A DNA stretch of 11,833 nucleotides. Origin: Mycolicibacterium porcinum (GTDB lineage: Bacteria; Actinomycetota; Actinomycetes; Mycobacteriales; Mycobacteriaceae). Shown here piece after piece: positions 1 through 6,671 of the stretch (position 1 is its first letter; each line of letters begins with the position of its first letter). The position numbers were made by a program, and so were the translations under genes. The DNA lies in the NCBI GenBank assembly GCA_001942045.1, contig MSTD01000006.1:144579-156411 (forward strand). The letters run 5' to 3'. Below the pieces are notes generated by a model, which ran no database searches, was not told the DNA's origin, and saw only the letters and a list, made by a program, of their open reading frames with translations.

Positions 1-247
1 GGAGGGGCTCGAGCCGGCCCGCGCGCTGCCCGGGGTCGCCGACGTCCGGGTGCTCGGCGCGATCGGCGTGATCGAGATGAAAGAGCCGGTCGACATGCGG
101 GTGGCCACGTTGGCCGCATTGCAACACGGCGTCTGGCTACGTCCGTTCGGCAAGCTGATCTATGCCATGCCGCCCTTCATCTGCACGCCTGCGGAGGTGG
201 AACAGATCACCGCAGGCATGGTCGGCGTGGCACGTGCACTAACCTGA
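1..247 (+). CDS. bioA: BioA C-terminal end (partial): adenosylmethionine-8-amino-7-oxononanoate aminotransferase
   Basis: This is the 3' end of a gene that begins before the window; the frame is open from base 2 and stops with TGA at 245-247. BioA is the PLP enzyme that converts 7-keto-8-aminopelargonate to 7,8-diaminopelargonate with S-adenosylmethionine as amino donor, the step after BioF. About 81 residues are visible. They include the stretches [15 protein letters not shown] and YAMPPFICT, which match the C-terminal domain of mycobacterial BioA as I remember it. The catalytic lysine lies upstream, outside the window. bioF follows on the same strand. The TGA stop shares its first base with a BioQ-type palindrome (245-257), so the bioF promoter is embedded at the end of bioA. 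Transcription from upstream would also read into bioF. The identity is firm although the gene is incomplete. Confidence 0.95.
   Translation, partial: EGLEPARALPGVADVRVLGAIGVIEMKEPVDMRVATLAALQHGVWLRPFGKLIYAMPPFICTPAEVEQITAGMVGVARALT
240..245 (+). promoter_or_regulatory. Probable -10 element of the bioF promoter
   Basis: TAACCT fits the mycobacterial TANNNT -10 pattern and directly abuts the BioQ-type palindrome. The bioB promoter has TAGCCT in exactly the same position relative to its palindrome, and this repetition is the main support. Transcription would start about 7 bases downstream, near 252, inside the operator. No good -35 hexamer is visible at the expected distance, which is common in mycobacteria. 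Confidence 0.55.
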
Positions 248-257
248 ACGGTGTTCA
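245..257. promoter_or_regulatory. BioQ operator 1 (upstream of bioFD)
   Basis: TGAACGGTGTTCA is a perfect inverted repeat, TGAAC-N3-GTTCA. The identical 13-mer occurs at 3350-3362 between bioQ and bioB. BioQ, a TetR-family repressor of biotin genes in Corynebacterium and M. smegmatis, is reported to bind a 13-bp palindrome of this TGAAC-N3 type. The site covers the predicted transcription start and the bioA stop codon, so bound BioQ would block initiation of bioFD. Assignment to BioQ is inferred from the motif and from the bioQ gene nearby. Confidence 0.85.
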
Positions 258-300
258 ATGGTCGGCACCGCCGACGTGTTCAATGGCCGGCCCACCGAGG
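251..300 (+). repeat. Imperfect 25-bp tandem repeat carrying an extra operator half-site
   Basis: The 11 bases GTGTTCAATGG at 251-261 recur at 276-286. The similarity fades further along, giving roughly two 25-bp units, 251-275 and 276-300. The second unit carries the right half-site GTTCA of the BioQ palindrome without its left partner. It lies in the 5' leader of bioF, just before the ribosome binding site. It may be an eroded operator duplication or chance. Confidence 0.5.
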
Positions 301-308
301 AGCACCAC

Positions 309-1457
309 GTGACGCGCACGGATCTTTCACCGCTTGCCTGGCTCGCTGATGTCGAGCAGCAGCGCCGACAGGCCGGGCTGCGTCGCGAGCTGCGCACCCG
401 CCCGGCGGTGGCCACCGAACTGGACCTGGCCTCGAACGACTATCTGGGCCTGTCGCAACACCCGCAGGTGCTCGACGGCGGCGTCGAAGCGCTGCGCACC
501 TGGGGTGCCGGTGCCGGCGGTTCGCGGCTGGTCACCGGAAACACCGAACTGCACGAAGGCTTCGAAACCGCCTTGGCGGCGTTCGTCGGCGCCGAGTCGG
601 CATTGGTCTTCTCCTCGGGCTACACCGCCAACCTCGGCGCGGTTGTCGCGTTGTCCGGTCCCGGCTCGCTGCTGGTGTCGGACGCTCTCACCCACGCGTC
701 CCTGGTCGACGCGTGCCGGTTGTCGCGCGCCCGGGTGACCGTCACGCCGCACCGAGACGTCGACGCGGTCGATGCCGCGCTGTCGGCACGCACCGAGGAA
801 CGCGCGGTCGTGCTGACCGAATCCGTGTTCAGCACCGACGGCGCGTTGGCGCCGCTGCGTGAGCTCCACGCCGTCTGCCGTCGGCACGGCGCGCTGTTGC
901 TCGTCGACGAGGCGCACGGGCTCGGGGTGCGCGGCCCGGGCGGGCAGGGTCTGCTGTACGAGACCGGCCTGGCCGGATCGCCGGACGTGGTGATGACGAC
1001 GACGCTGTCGAAGGCCCTGGGCAGCCAGGGCGGTGTGGTGCTCGGCCCGGAAGCGATCCGCGCCCATCTGATCGACGCGGCCCGTCCGTTCATCTTCGAC
1101 ACCGGGTTGGCGCCGGCAGCCGTGGGCGCTGCGTGGGCCGCCCTGCGGGTACTGATCGCCGAACCGCAACGCGCGCAAGCCGTCTTGGACCATGCCGCCG
1201 AACTGGCCCGGATCTCCGGGGATGCCACGGTGCCGGACTCGGCCGTCGTCTCCGTCATCCTCGGTGAGCCCGAGGTGGCGGTGGCCGCGGCCGCCGCGTG
1301 CCTGGACCGCGGTGTGCGAGTGGGGTGCTTCCGTCCGCCGACGGTTCCCGAGGGCACCTCGCGGCTGCGGTTGACCGCGCGCGCTTCGCTGACCGCCGAT
1401 GAGATGGATCTGGCCCGGCAGGTGTTGACCGAAGTGCTGGCCGAGGCCCAGTTGTGA
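309..1457 (+). CDS. bioF: BioF: 8-amino-7-oxononanoate synthase
   Basis: BioF condenses a pimeloyl thioester with L-alanine, releasing CO2, to form 7-keto-8-aminopelargonate (KAPA); it is a cytosolic PLP enzyme. The 382-residue protein is close to the family length (about 385). Visible landmarks are LASNDYLGL (40-48), [10 protein letters not shown] (101-110), the SDALTHASL segment with probable PLP-stacking His129, [10 protein letters not shown] (200-209) with the PLP aspartate, and [13 protein letters not shown] (230-242) with Schiff-base Lys235. I chose the GTG at 309 because GAGGAG (297-302) is well placed before it and the alignable family sequence starts there. An in-frame ATG at 258 would add 17 residues but begins only about 6 bases after the predicted transcription start and touches the operator. 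The stop overlaps bioD by GTGA. Expression is probably repressed by BioQ at 245-257. Confidence 0.97.
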   Translation: MTRTDLSPLAWLADVEQQRRQAGLRRELRTRPAVATELDLASNDYLGLSQHPQVLDGGVEALRTWGAGAGGSRLVTGNTELHEGFETALAAFVGAESALVFSSGYTANLGAVVALSGPGSLLVSDALTHASLVDACRLSRARVTVTPHRDVDAVDAALSARTEERAVVLTESVFSTDGALAPLRELHAVCRRHGALLLVDEAHGLGVRGPGGQGLLYETGLAGSPDVVMTTTLSKALGSQGGVVLGPEAIRAHLIDAARPFIFDTGLAPAAVGAAWAALRVLIAEPQRAQAVLDHAAELARISGDATVPDSAVVSVILGEPEVAVAAAAACLDRGVRVGCFRPPTVPEGTSRLRLTARASLTADEMDLARQVLTEVLAEAQL

Positions 1458-2131
1458 GCACACTGGTCGTCACCGGCACCGACACCGGCGTGGGGAAGAC
1501 CGTAACGACCGCCGCGCTGGCATGCGCGGCCCGCCTGGCCGGTATCGACGTCTCGGTGTGCAAACCGGTGCAGACTGGCACCGTGGACGGCGACGACGAT
1601 CTCGGCGAGGTGAACCGGCTGTCCGGCGTGGCGAATTTGCATGGGGGATGGCGTTATCCGGAGCCGCTGGCCCCGGTCGCAGCCGCACGCCGAGCCGGGT
1701 GTCCGTTGCCTACCCGGACGGAGTTGGTCGAGGCTGTGCGTGACGCCGAGATCGCCGGCGGGCTGACCCTGGTCGAAGGTGCCGGTGGTCTGCTGGTTGA
1801 ACTCGGGGCCGATGGCGTCACGCTTCGCGATCTCGCCGCGGATCTGCCCGCAGCCGTTCTGGTGGTGGTGTCACCGGGGTTGGGGACCCTCAACCACACC
1901 GCGCTGACGTTGGAATCACTTGCTGGGCAGGGGATTCCGTGCGCTGGTCTGGTTATCGGCGCATGGCCCGAGAACCCCGGCGTGGCAGAGGCGGGCAACC
2001 GGGAATCCCTGGCGCAGCTCGCGCCCGTGCGTGCGGTGCTACCAGCGGGGGCGGGAACCTGCGGTGCTGCCGAGTTCGAGAAGATCTGCGCCGATGCGTT
2101 CGACCGAGACTGGCTGGCCGGTCTGATCTGA
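1454..2131 (+). CDS. bioD: BioD: ATP-dependent dethiobiotin synthetase
   Basis: BioD closes the ureido ring of dethiobiotin from 7,8-diaminopelargonate, CO2 and ATP, the step before BioB. The 225-residue protein has the family's P-loop GTDTGVGKT at residues 8-16, the substrate-binding lysine motif CKPVQTG (Lys37), and the conserved [11 protein letters not shown] (107-117) near the active site. Length is normal for the family. The GTG start overlaps the bioF stop in GTGA (1454-1457), a hallmark of translational coupling. The next gene starts one base after the bioD stop. bioF, bioD and the following gene therefore look like one transcript controlled from the operator at 245-257. Cytosolic; identity is firm. 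Confidence 0.97.
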   Translation: MSTLVVTGTDTGVGKTVTTAALACAARLAGIDVSVCKPVQTGTVDGDDDLGEVNRLSGVANLHGGWRYPEPLAPVAAARRAGCPLPTRTELVEAVRDAEIAGGLTLVEGAGGLLVELGADGVTLRDLAADLPAAVLVVVSPGLGTLNHTALTLESLAGQGIPCAGLVIGAWPENPGVAEAGNRESLAQLAPVRAVLPAGAGTCGAAEFEKICADAFDRDWLAGLI

Positions 2132-2132
2132 C

Positions 2133-2642
2133 ATGGTCCACTCCGTCGAGCTGGTTTTCGACCCCGATACCGAGGCCGTGGTTCGCGGAATCTGGGACAC
2201 GCTGCGCGACAAGGATATTCCTAGTCAGGCCCCGGCGAGCCGACCCCATGCGACGCTGATCGTCGCGCAACACATCGATGCTGCGGCCGATGCCGTGCTG
2301 ACCGAGCTCGTGGACCGGTTCCCGCAGCCGTGCCGCCTCGGCGCGACCCTGATCTTCGGGCGATCCGCGGGGGTACTCGCCCGTCTGCTGGTTCCGACCG
2401 ACGAGCTGCTCAAGGTGCAGGCCGACGTGTACCGACTGTGCCTGCCCTTCATGGACCCGGCACCGATGCCGCACACCGAACCGGGGAACTGGACCCCGCA
2501 TGTGACGCTGGCCCGGCGGGTGGCCCCGGCCAGGTTGGCCACCGCCGTGCGGGTCGCCGGGCGCCCCGCCGAGATCGTCGGCCGGGTGACCGGGCTGCGA
2601 CATTGGGACGGCGACAAGCGCCTCGAACACCCGATCGGCTGA
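2133..2642 (+). CDS. 2H phosphoesterase (2'-5' RNA ligase-like) protein, Rv1571 type
   Basis: This 169-residue protein carries two HxTx motifs, RPHATLIV (His39, Thr41) and WTPHVTLAR (His123, Thr125), spaced as in the LigT/2'-5' RNA ligase 2H superfamily. Members hydrolyse or ligate 2',5' or cyclic phosphodiesters of RNA or nucleotides. The substrate here is unknown. Both catalytic His-Thr pairs are intact, so activity is plausible. The ATG is one base after the bioD stop and no Shine-Dalgarno is evident, pointing to coupled translation. As I recall, M. tuberculosis has a protein of the same size right after bioD (Rv1571), so the link to biotin genes is conserved. A hairpin 18 bases downstream probably ends the transcript. 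Fold assignment is solid; the role in biotin metabolism is unproven. Confidence 0.8.
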   Translation: MVHSVELVFDPDTEAVVRGIWDTLRDKDIPSQAPASRPHATLIVAQHIDAAADAVLTELVDRFPQPCRLGATLIFGRSAGVLARLLVPTDELLKVQADVYRLCLPFMDPAPMPHTEPGNWTPHVTLARRVAPARLATAVRVAGRPAEIVGRVTGLRHWDGDKRLEHPIG

Positions 2643-2659
2643 TCAGCCTCACCGTGTGA

Positions 2660-2704
2660 TTTGTGCACGATCTTCCGCGGCTGGCGCGGGAAATCGTGCA
2701 CAAA
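2660..2704. terminator. Long hairpin between convergent genes, probable bidirectional terminator
   Basis: Arms of 12 perfectly paired bases (2660-2671 and 2693-2704, TTTGTGCACGAT with its complement) enclose a further GC-rich stem of about 7 pairs (2673-2679 with 2685-2692). One unpaired base lies on each side and the loop is about 5 bases. It sits between the stop of the 2H-phosphoesterase gene (2642) and the stop of bioQ (2717), the expected place for a terminator used from both sides. There is no long U tract; the A-rich flanks are short. U-poor intrinsic-like hairpins are common in mycobacteria. Structure is certain, function inferred. Confidence 0.7.
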
Positions 2705-2716
2705 CCGCTCAAACGC

Positions 2717-3334
2717 TCAGCCCTGGCTGCGTTGCGGGATGTCGCGGCCGGAGCTGAGCGTGCTCGCGCCACGCACGGCCAACCCGTCCACGAGCAATTG
2801 CAGGCCGAAATCGAACTGCCGTGACGTGTCGTGGTTGAGCACCGACTGCTCATCGGCCAGTGCCCCCGCGGCATCCCACTGCAGCCGGGATTGTTCGTCG
2901 GCCGTGAAGCCCAGGACGTAATAGAGCACCGTGCGGGCGGCCAGCTCGTCGGCCGGCGCTGCCACGCCAGCACGCTGGGCGGCATCGGCGAGTTGCGCCA
3001 CGATCTCCCCGACGATCCGGGACTGTCCGGCGGCAAAACTCGCCGAGACCAATTCGGCTCCGTCCGTGTGCGACAACAGCGCGTCGCGCAGCGCCACACA
3101 GACGCGGTGGATTCGGCCCGGCCATGCTGAGTCCGCGCCGTCGATGCGGACGGGCTCCAGGATGCGGTCGGCGACGGCGCCGAGGAGTTCCTGTTTGTTG
3201 GCGAAGTGCCAGTACAGGGCGCCAGGGCTGACATTCAGCTCACGAGCCAGGCGCCGCATCGTCAGGTCGGCGATGCCGTAGTTGTCCAGGATGGCCGTCG
3301 CCGCATCTACCACGTCGGGTTTGTGGAGTTGCAC
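2717..3334 (-). CDS. bioQ: BioQ: TetR-family repressor of biotin genes
   Basis: This is a 205-residue TetR/AcrR-type regulator. The N-terminal helix-turn-helix spans about residues 25-44 (LTMRRLARELNVSPGALYWHFANK, given here as landmarks LTMRRLA and GALYWHF), followed by a variable all-helical ligand and dimer domain. It lies divergent from bioB and next to a TGAAC-N3-GTTCA palindrome that recurs before bioF. This matches BioQ of Corynebacterium and M. smegmatis, which represses biotin synthesis and itself. BioQ is not known to ligate biotin as BirA does; its effector is uncertain to me. The GTG start at 3334 lies exactly where transcription should begin from the -10 TAGGGT, so the mRNA is probably leaderless. 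The gene is convergent with the bioFD unit. Identification rests on family and context. Confidence 0.9.
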   Translation of the reverse strand: MQLHKPDVVDAATAILDNYGIADLTMRRLARELNVSPGALYWHFANKQELLGAVADRILEPVRIDGADSAWPGRIHRVCVALRDALLSHTDGAELVSASFAAGQSRIVGEIVAQLADAAQRAGVAAPADELAARTVLYYVLGFTADEQSRLQWDAAGALADEQSVLNHDTSRQFDFGLQLLVDGLAVRGASTLSSGRDIPQRSQG

Positions 3335-3339
3335 ACCGT

Positions 3340-3350
3340 TACCCTAGCCT
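3340..3350. promoter_or_regulatory. Overlapping divergent -10 elements for bioQ and bioB
   Basis: On the minus strand TAGGGT (3346-3341) fits a -10; six bases separate it from the G of the bioQ GTG, the usual distance to a transcription start, which implies a leaderless bioQ mRNA. On the plus strand TAGCCT (3345-3350) abuts the operator exactly as TAACCT does before bioF, and a weak -35 TTGTGG (3321-3326) lies 18 bases upstream. TACCCT at 3340-3345 is an alternative. The opposing -10 elements share bases 3345-3346, so polymerase could hardly occupy both at once. Confidence 0.5.
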
Positions 3351-3362
3351 GAACGGTGTTCA
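3350..3362. promoter_or_regulatory. BioQ operator 2 (bioQ/bioB intergenic)
   Basis: TGAACGGTGTTCA is identical to the palindrome at 245-257. Similarity to the bioF promoter extends from the -10 to about 18 bases beyond the palindrome, including GTCGGCACC. The site covers the predicted bioB transcription start and lies 15 bases upstream of the bioQ start codon, so one bound repressor could silence bioB and limit bioQ itself. The binding assignment is inferred from motif identity and context. Confidence 0.88.
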
Positions 3363-3387
3363 AGTGTCGGCACCACCGGCCACATGA

Positions 3388-4413
<1,026 letters not shown>

Positions 4414-4422
4414 AACAGGGGT

Positions 4423-4683
4423 GTGGTGATCTCCGAGATGGCAGAAACGCCGGCGCTGCCCGCGCCCGTCGGTGCCGGTCTATACAACGTCTACACCGGC
4501 GTCCAGTCTGACGCGGCGAACGGAACGGCGCTGCCCACGGCGGCCCAGCTCGGCCTGGAGCCGCCGCGGTTCTGCGCCGAGTGCGGCCGCCGGATGATCG
4601 TCCAGGTGCGGCCGACCGGGTGGTGGGCCAAGTGCTCGCGGCATGGGCAGGTGGATTCGACGGACCTGGATACGCGGCGATGA
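4423..4683 (+). CDS. bsaP: BsaP: biotin synthase auxiliary protein (Rv1590 type)
   Basis: This small cysteine-bearing protein sits 9 bases after bioB. Mycobacterial BioB has been reported to need a small partner called BsaP, encoded next to it, to turn dethiobiotin into biotin. Position, size and sequence here match that protein. The core contains FCAECGRRM and WWAKCSRHG, a CxxC plus CxxH arrangement (Cys46, Cys49, Cys66, His69 when counted from the ATG at 4438) that could hold iron-sulfur or zinc. The start is uncertain: GTG 4423 (86 residues), GTG 4426 with AGGGG (4417-4421) four bases upstream, or ATG 4438 (81 residues). The stop overlaps the next ATG (ATGA, 4680-4683). It is almost certainly co-transcribed with bioB under BioQ control. 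Confidence 0.85.
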   Translation: MVISEMAETPALPAPVGAGLYNVYTGVQSDAANGTALPTAAQLGLEPPRFCAECGRRMIVQVRPTGWWAKCSRHGQVDSTDLDTRR

Positions 4684-4736
4684 GCCTCTCGGGCGAAGAG
4701 CAGAAGGCACCGATGAGCCTCTCGGGCGAAGAGCAG
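4680..4736 (+). repeat. 24-bp perfect direct repeat duplicating a gene start
   Basis: Bases 4680-4703 and 4713-4736 are identical (each begins ATGAGCCTCTCGGGCGAAGA and runs four bases more). The period is 33 bp, a multiple of three, so the reading frame of the membrane protein is kept and its ATG is duplicated. The 9-bp spacer AAGGCACCG is not repeated. Confidence 0.97.
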
Positions 4737-5387
4737 CTGGTCTCGGCCGGCCCGGCTCCCGCCAATATCCCTGGCGCGCCGCGAGTTTCGCGTGAGCGGG
4801 CGGTTGTGATCGTGATCGCGGCTCTGGCGGTTGTCGGGGCAGTACTCGGCGCCTTGTGGGCTTTCGTCGCGCCCGGCGTCCACGGTGTGGTGGCGTTGAC
4901 TCGTGGTGGCGAGCGGGTGCACGCCTATCTGGGCGGTGAGTCCGACCATTTCTTCACGTCGGCATTCATGTTCGTCGGTTTGCTCGTCGTCATGGCGGTC
5001 GTGGCCGCGGTGGCGGTGTGGCAGTGGACCCCGCATCGCGGGCCGGTGATGGTCGCCGCGTTGGCGGTCGGGTGTGGGGTGGCCACCGCAGTGGCTGCCG
5101 GTGTCGGTGCGGCTCTGGCTCATTGGCGGTTCGGTTCGCTTGATGTCGCGGGCGCACCGGTCACGCCCGAACACCGTGTCCACTACGTGGTGGAGGCCGC
5201 GTCGGTCTTCTTCGGTCACACGCAGCTGCAGATCGCCGGGACGATCCTGTTTCCGGCGGCCGCGGCGGCGATGGTCTACGCGCTGATCGCGGTCTCGACG
5301 GTGCGCGACGATCTGGGCGCGTGGCCGCCCGTGGAGACGCCGACGTATCCGGTGATTCCTCCGGTGGTCAGTCCGCCGACTGTTTGA
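4680..5387 (+). CDS. DUF2567-like four-helix membrane protein (Rv1591 type)
   Basis: This 235-residue protein has four predicted membrane helices: about 41-63 ([20 protein letters not shown]), 93-114, 121-147 and 183-207. The short N-terminal tail is hydrophilic and the C terminus is Pro-rich. No catalytic motif is seen. Size, topology and position after the bsaP gene match the mycobacterial Rv1591/DUF2567 family, whose function I do not know. The ATG at 4680 overlaps the bsaP stop (ATGA), so translation is coupled. The N terminus contains a duplicated MSLSGEEQ at residues 1-8 and 12-19, each copy with its own ATG; a start at the second ATG (4713) is equally possible. It may be an accessory of biotin or dethiobiotin handling, but that is only guilt by association. 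Its 3' end overlaps the VOC gene. Confidence 0.8.
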   Translation: MSLSGEEQKAPMSLSGEEQLVSAGPAPANIPGAPRVSRERAVVIVIAALAVVGAVLGALWAFVAPGVHGVVALTRGGERVHAYLGGESDHFFTSAFMFVGLLVVMAVVAAVAVWQWTPHRGPVMVAALAVGCGVATAVAAGVGAALAHWRFGSLDVAGAPVTPEHRVHYVVEAASVFFGHTQLQIAGTILFPAAAAAMVYALIAVSTVRDDLGAWPPVETPTYPVIPPVVSPPTV

Positions 5388-5778
5388 CGGCTGCCGCTTC
5401 GAACAGCTCGACGGGGTTGCCGTCGGGGTCGGTGATCTGGATCTGTCGGCCACCGGGCCCCGACTCCACCGAATTGCGGAAGGCGACGTCAGCTCCGCGC
5501 AACTCGCTGATGGCCGCGTCGAGGTCGTCGACCTCGAGCACGAACCGGTTGTAGCCGCCGGGCGTCTGCGGGGTGCCGTCGGGCAGTTGACGTGCGCCCG
5601 AACTGCCGGGCCCGCTCAAGAACACGGTGAGGTTGCCGTTGACCACGGCCGCGAATGCGGGGCCGCCGCGGATGGCGACCTCGAACCCGAGGTGTCGGGT
5701 GTAGAAGGCGACTGCGCGCTCGACGTCGGTGACTTGGTAGCGGACCGCGCCGGTGCGGAAGGTGAGGTGTCCAGACAT
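5368..5778 (-). CDS. VOC (glyoxalase/bleomycin-resistance fold) family protein
   Basis: This 136-residue protein has the two-module VOC fold: VRYQVTDVERAVAFYTRHLGF near the start (landmarks VRYQVTD, 12-18, and FYTRHLGFEV, 25-34) and FVLEVDDLDAAI plus ITDPDGNPVELFE (115-127) in the second half. VOC proteins include glyoxalases, dioxygenases and drug-binding proteins. Glu124 is in the usual metal-ligand place. The first strand has Arg/Tyr where many members have His, and no His stands out in the second module, so metal catalysis is doubtful. The gene follows araC by 48 bases on the same strand and may be its target. The 3' end overlaps the membrane protein gene by 20 bases. The substrate is unknown. 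Confidence 0.85.
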   Translation of the reverse strand: MSGHLTFRTGAVRYQVTDVERAVAFYTRHLGFEVAIRGGPAFAAVVNGNLTVFLSGPGSSGARQLPDGTPQTPGGYNRFVLEVDDLDAAISELRGADVAFRNSVESGPGGRQIQITDPDGNPVELFEAAAVKQSAD

Positions 5779-5788
5779 GACTGCAGTC
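5779..5788. promoter_or_regulatory. 10-bp palindrome abutting the VOC gene start
   Basis: GACTGCAGTC is a perfect palindrome immediately upstream of the VOC gene ATG, where a Shine-Dalgarno would be expected; none is clear there. It could be a small operator or chance, since a 10-bp palindrome is not rare. Confidence 0.2.
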
Positions 5789-5826
5789 TGCGAAATCTCG
5801 CGGCGGATGTATTGAAGAAAATTGAC

Positions 5827-6642
5827 CTACCGTCCGAGCGCGATGTGGTCATCCTTCGCGACGTACCGGCTTCGGCGTAGTTGTTGACCGGGCGTCATCC
5901 CGGAGAACTCCTGAAACTCCCTGATCATGTGCGACTGGTCGGCGTATCCGTGCTCGATCGCGAAGGTGGGCCAGTGCGGCGGCGACAGCGCTGCGGAGAC
6001 GGCGTCGTGCGCGTGCCGGAACCGCTGCAGGCGGGCGAACCGTTTTGGCGGCATGCCGATCTGGGTGGTGAACAACTGGATCAGCCTGCGGTGGCTGAAA
6101 CCGACTTCGCACGCCAGCGATTCGATCGAGGGCGGGCAGCTGACGCTGAGGGTGCGGACCGCAAACGCCACCTCACGGGAGAGTCCGCAGTCGTGATCTG
6201 ATCGGGTGAGCAACGCGCGTTCGAGGAGCGCGAAGCGTTGCGTGACCGACCGGGCCTCGCAGATCTGTGAGCGGAGGTCGGCTGCGGTCCGGTTCCACAA
6301 CGTATCGAGATCGAGGTGGGAACCGTGCAGGTCGCGTGGTGATACTCCGAGGGCGGCGCGGACTCCGCCCGGCTTGAAATGCACCCCCACCATGGCGGTG
6401 TGCTCGCGTGCGTCGATGTCGAACGGACGGAAGTAGGGGCCGGAGACGACGGATCCCGAAAAGCGTTGTGAACCATGGTGGTTCGTTATAGCAACGGCAT
6501 CGGCGGCGAGGTTGATGACGAGTTCGGTGGTACCCGTGGGCAGAATGCGCTCGGCGGGATACCGGGGTCCGTCCGCAAGGCACCACAGGTGGTCGACGCT
6601 GTCGCGCAGGGCCACCGTCGGGGGCTGACGGATGTAACGCAT
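5827..6642 (-). CDS. AraC-family transcriptional regulator
   Basis: This 271-residue protein has a C-terminal AraC/XylS DNA-binding domain with two helix-turn-helix units, about 172-192 (SIESLACEVGFSHRRLIQLF) and 225-246. The signature GYADQSHMIREFQEFSGMTP lies at about 232-251, followed by PGQQLRRSR. The N-terminal part (RILPTGTTELVINL, 32-45; GVHFKPGG, 86-93) resembles the DUF6597-type sensor domain seen in many actinobacterial AraC proteins. The ligand is unknown. It lies 48 bases upstream of the VOC gene on the same strand, an arrangement often seen for a regulator with its target. In M. tuberculosis, by gene numbering, Rv1591 is directly followed by Rv1592c, so this pair appears to be extra here. 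A 7-bp-arm inverted repeat stands just before its start. Confidence 0.9.
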   Translation of the reverse strand: MRYIRQPPTVALRDSVDHLWCLADGPRYPAERILPTGTTELVINLAADAVAITNHHGSQRFSGSVVSGPYFRPFDIDAREHTAMVGVHFKPGGVRAALGVSPRDLHGSHLDLDTLWNRTAADLRSQICEARSVTQRFALLERALLTRSDHDCGLSREVAFAVRTLSVSCPPSIESLACEVGFSHRRLIQLFTTQIGMPPKRFARLQRFRHAHDAVSAALSPPHWPTFAIEHGYADQSHMIREFQEFSGMTPGQQLRRSRYVAKDDHIALGR

Positions 6643-6645
6643 CTA

Positions 6646-6668
6646 GCCCCATTGTGCCAGCATGGGGC
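6646..6668. terminator. Inverted repeat between the lipase gene and araC
   Basis: GCCCCAT (6646-6652) and ATGGGGC (6662-6668) are perfect complements with a 9-base loop. The repeat nearly fills the 29-base gap between the lipase stop (6672) and the araC start (6642). It could terminate the lipase transcript or serve as an operator for araC; there is no U-rich run. Structure is certain, role uncertain. Confidence 0.45.
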
Positions 6669-6671
6669 GGA

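Noticed and set aside
258..308. ATG at 258 as the bioF start
   Set aside because: It lies next to the operator and about 6 bases after the predicted transcription start; GTG 309 has GAGGAG upstream and matches family length. A minor extended form is not excluded.
327..1642. Long minus-strand open frames opposite bioF and bioD (378 and 340 residues)
   Set aside because: They are antisense to well-identified genes, are rich in Arg, Ala and Gly as expected from reversed GC-rich codons, and show no recognisable domain.
2449..3234. 261-residue minus-strand frame covering the 2H gene and bioQ
   Set aside because: It crosses the hairpin and two real genes in a different frame; composition is shadow-like.
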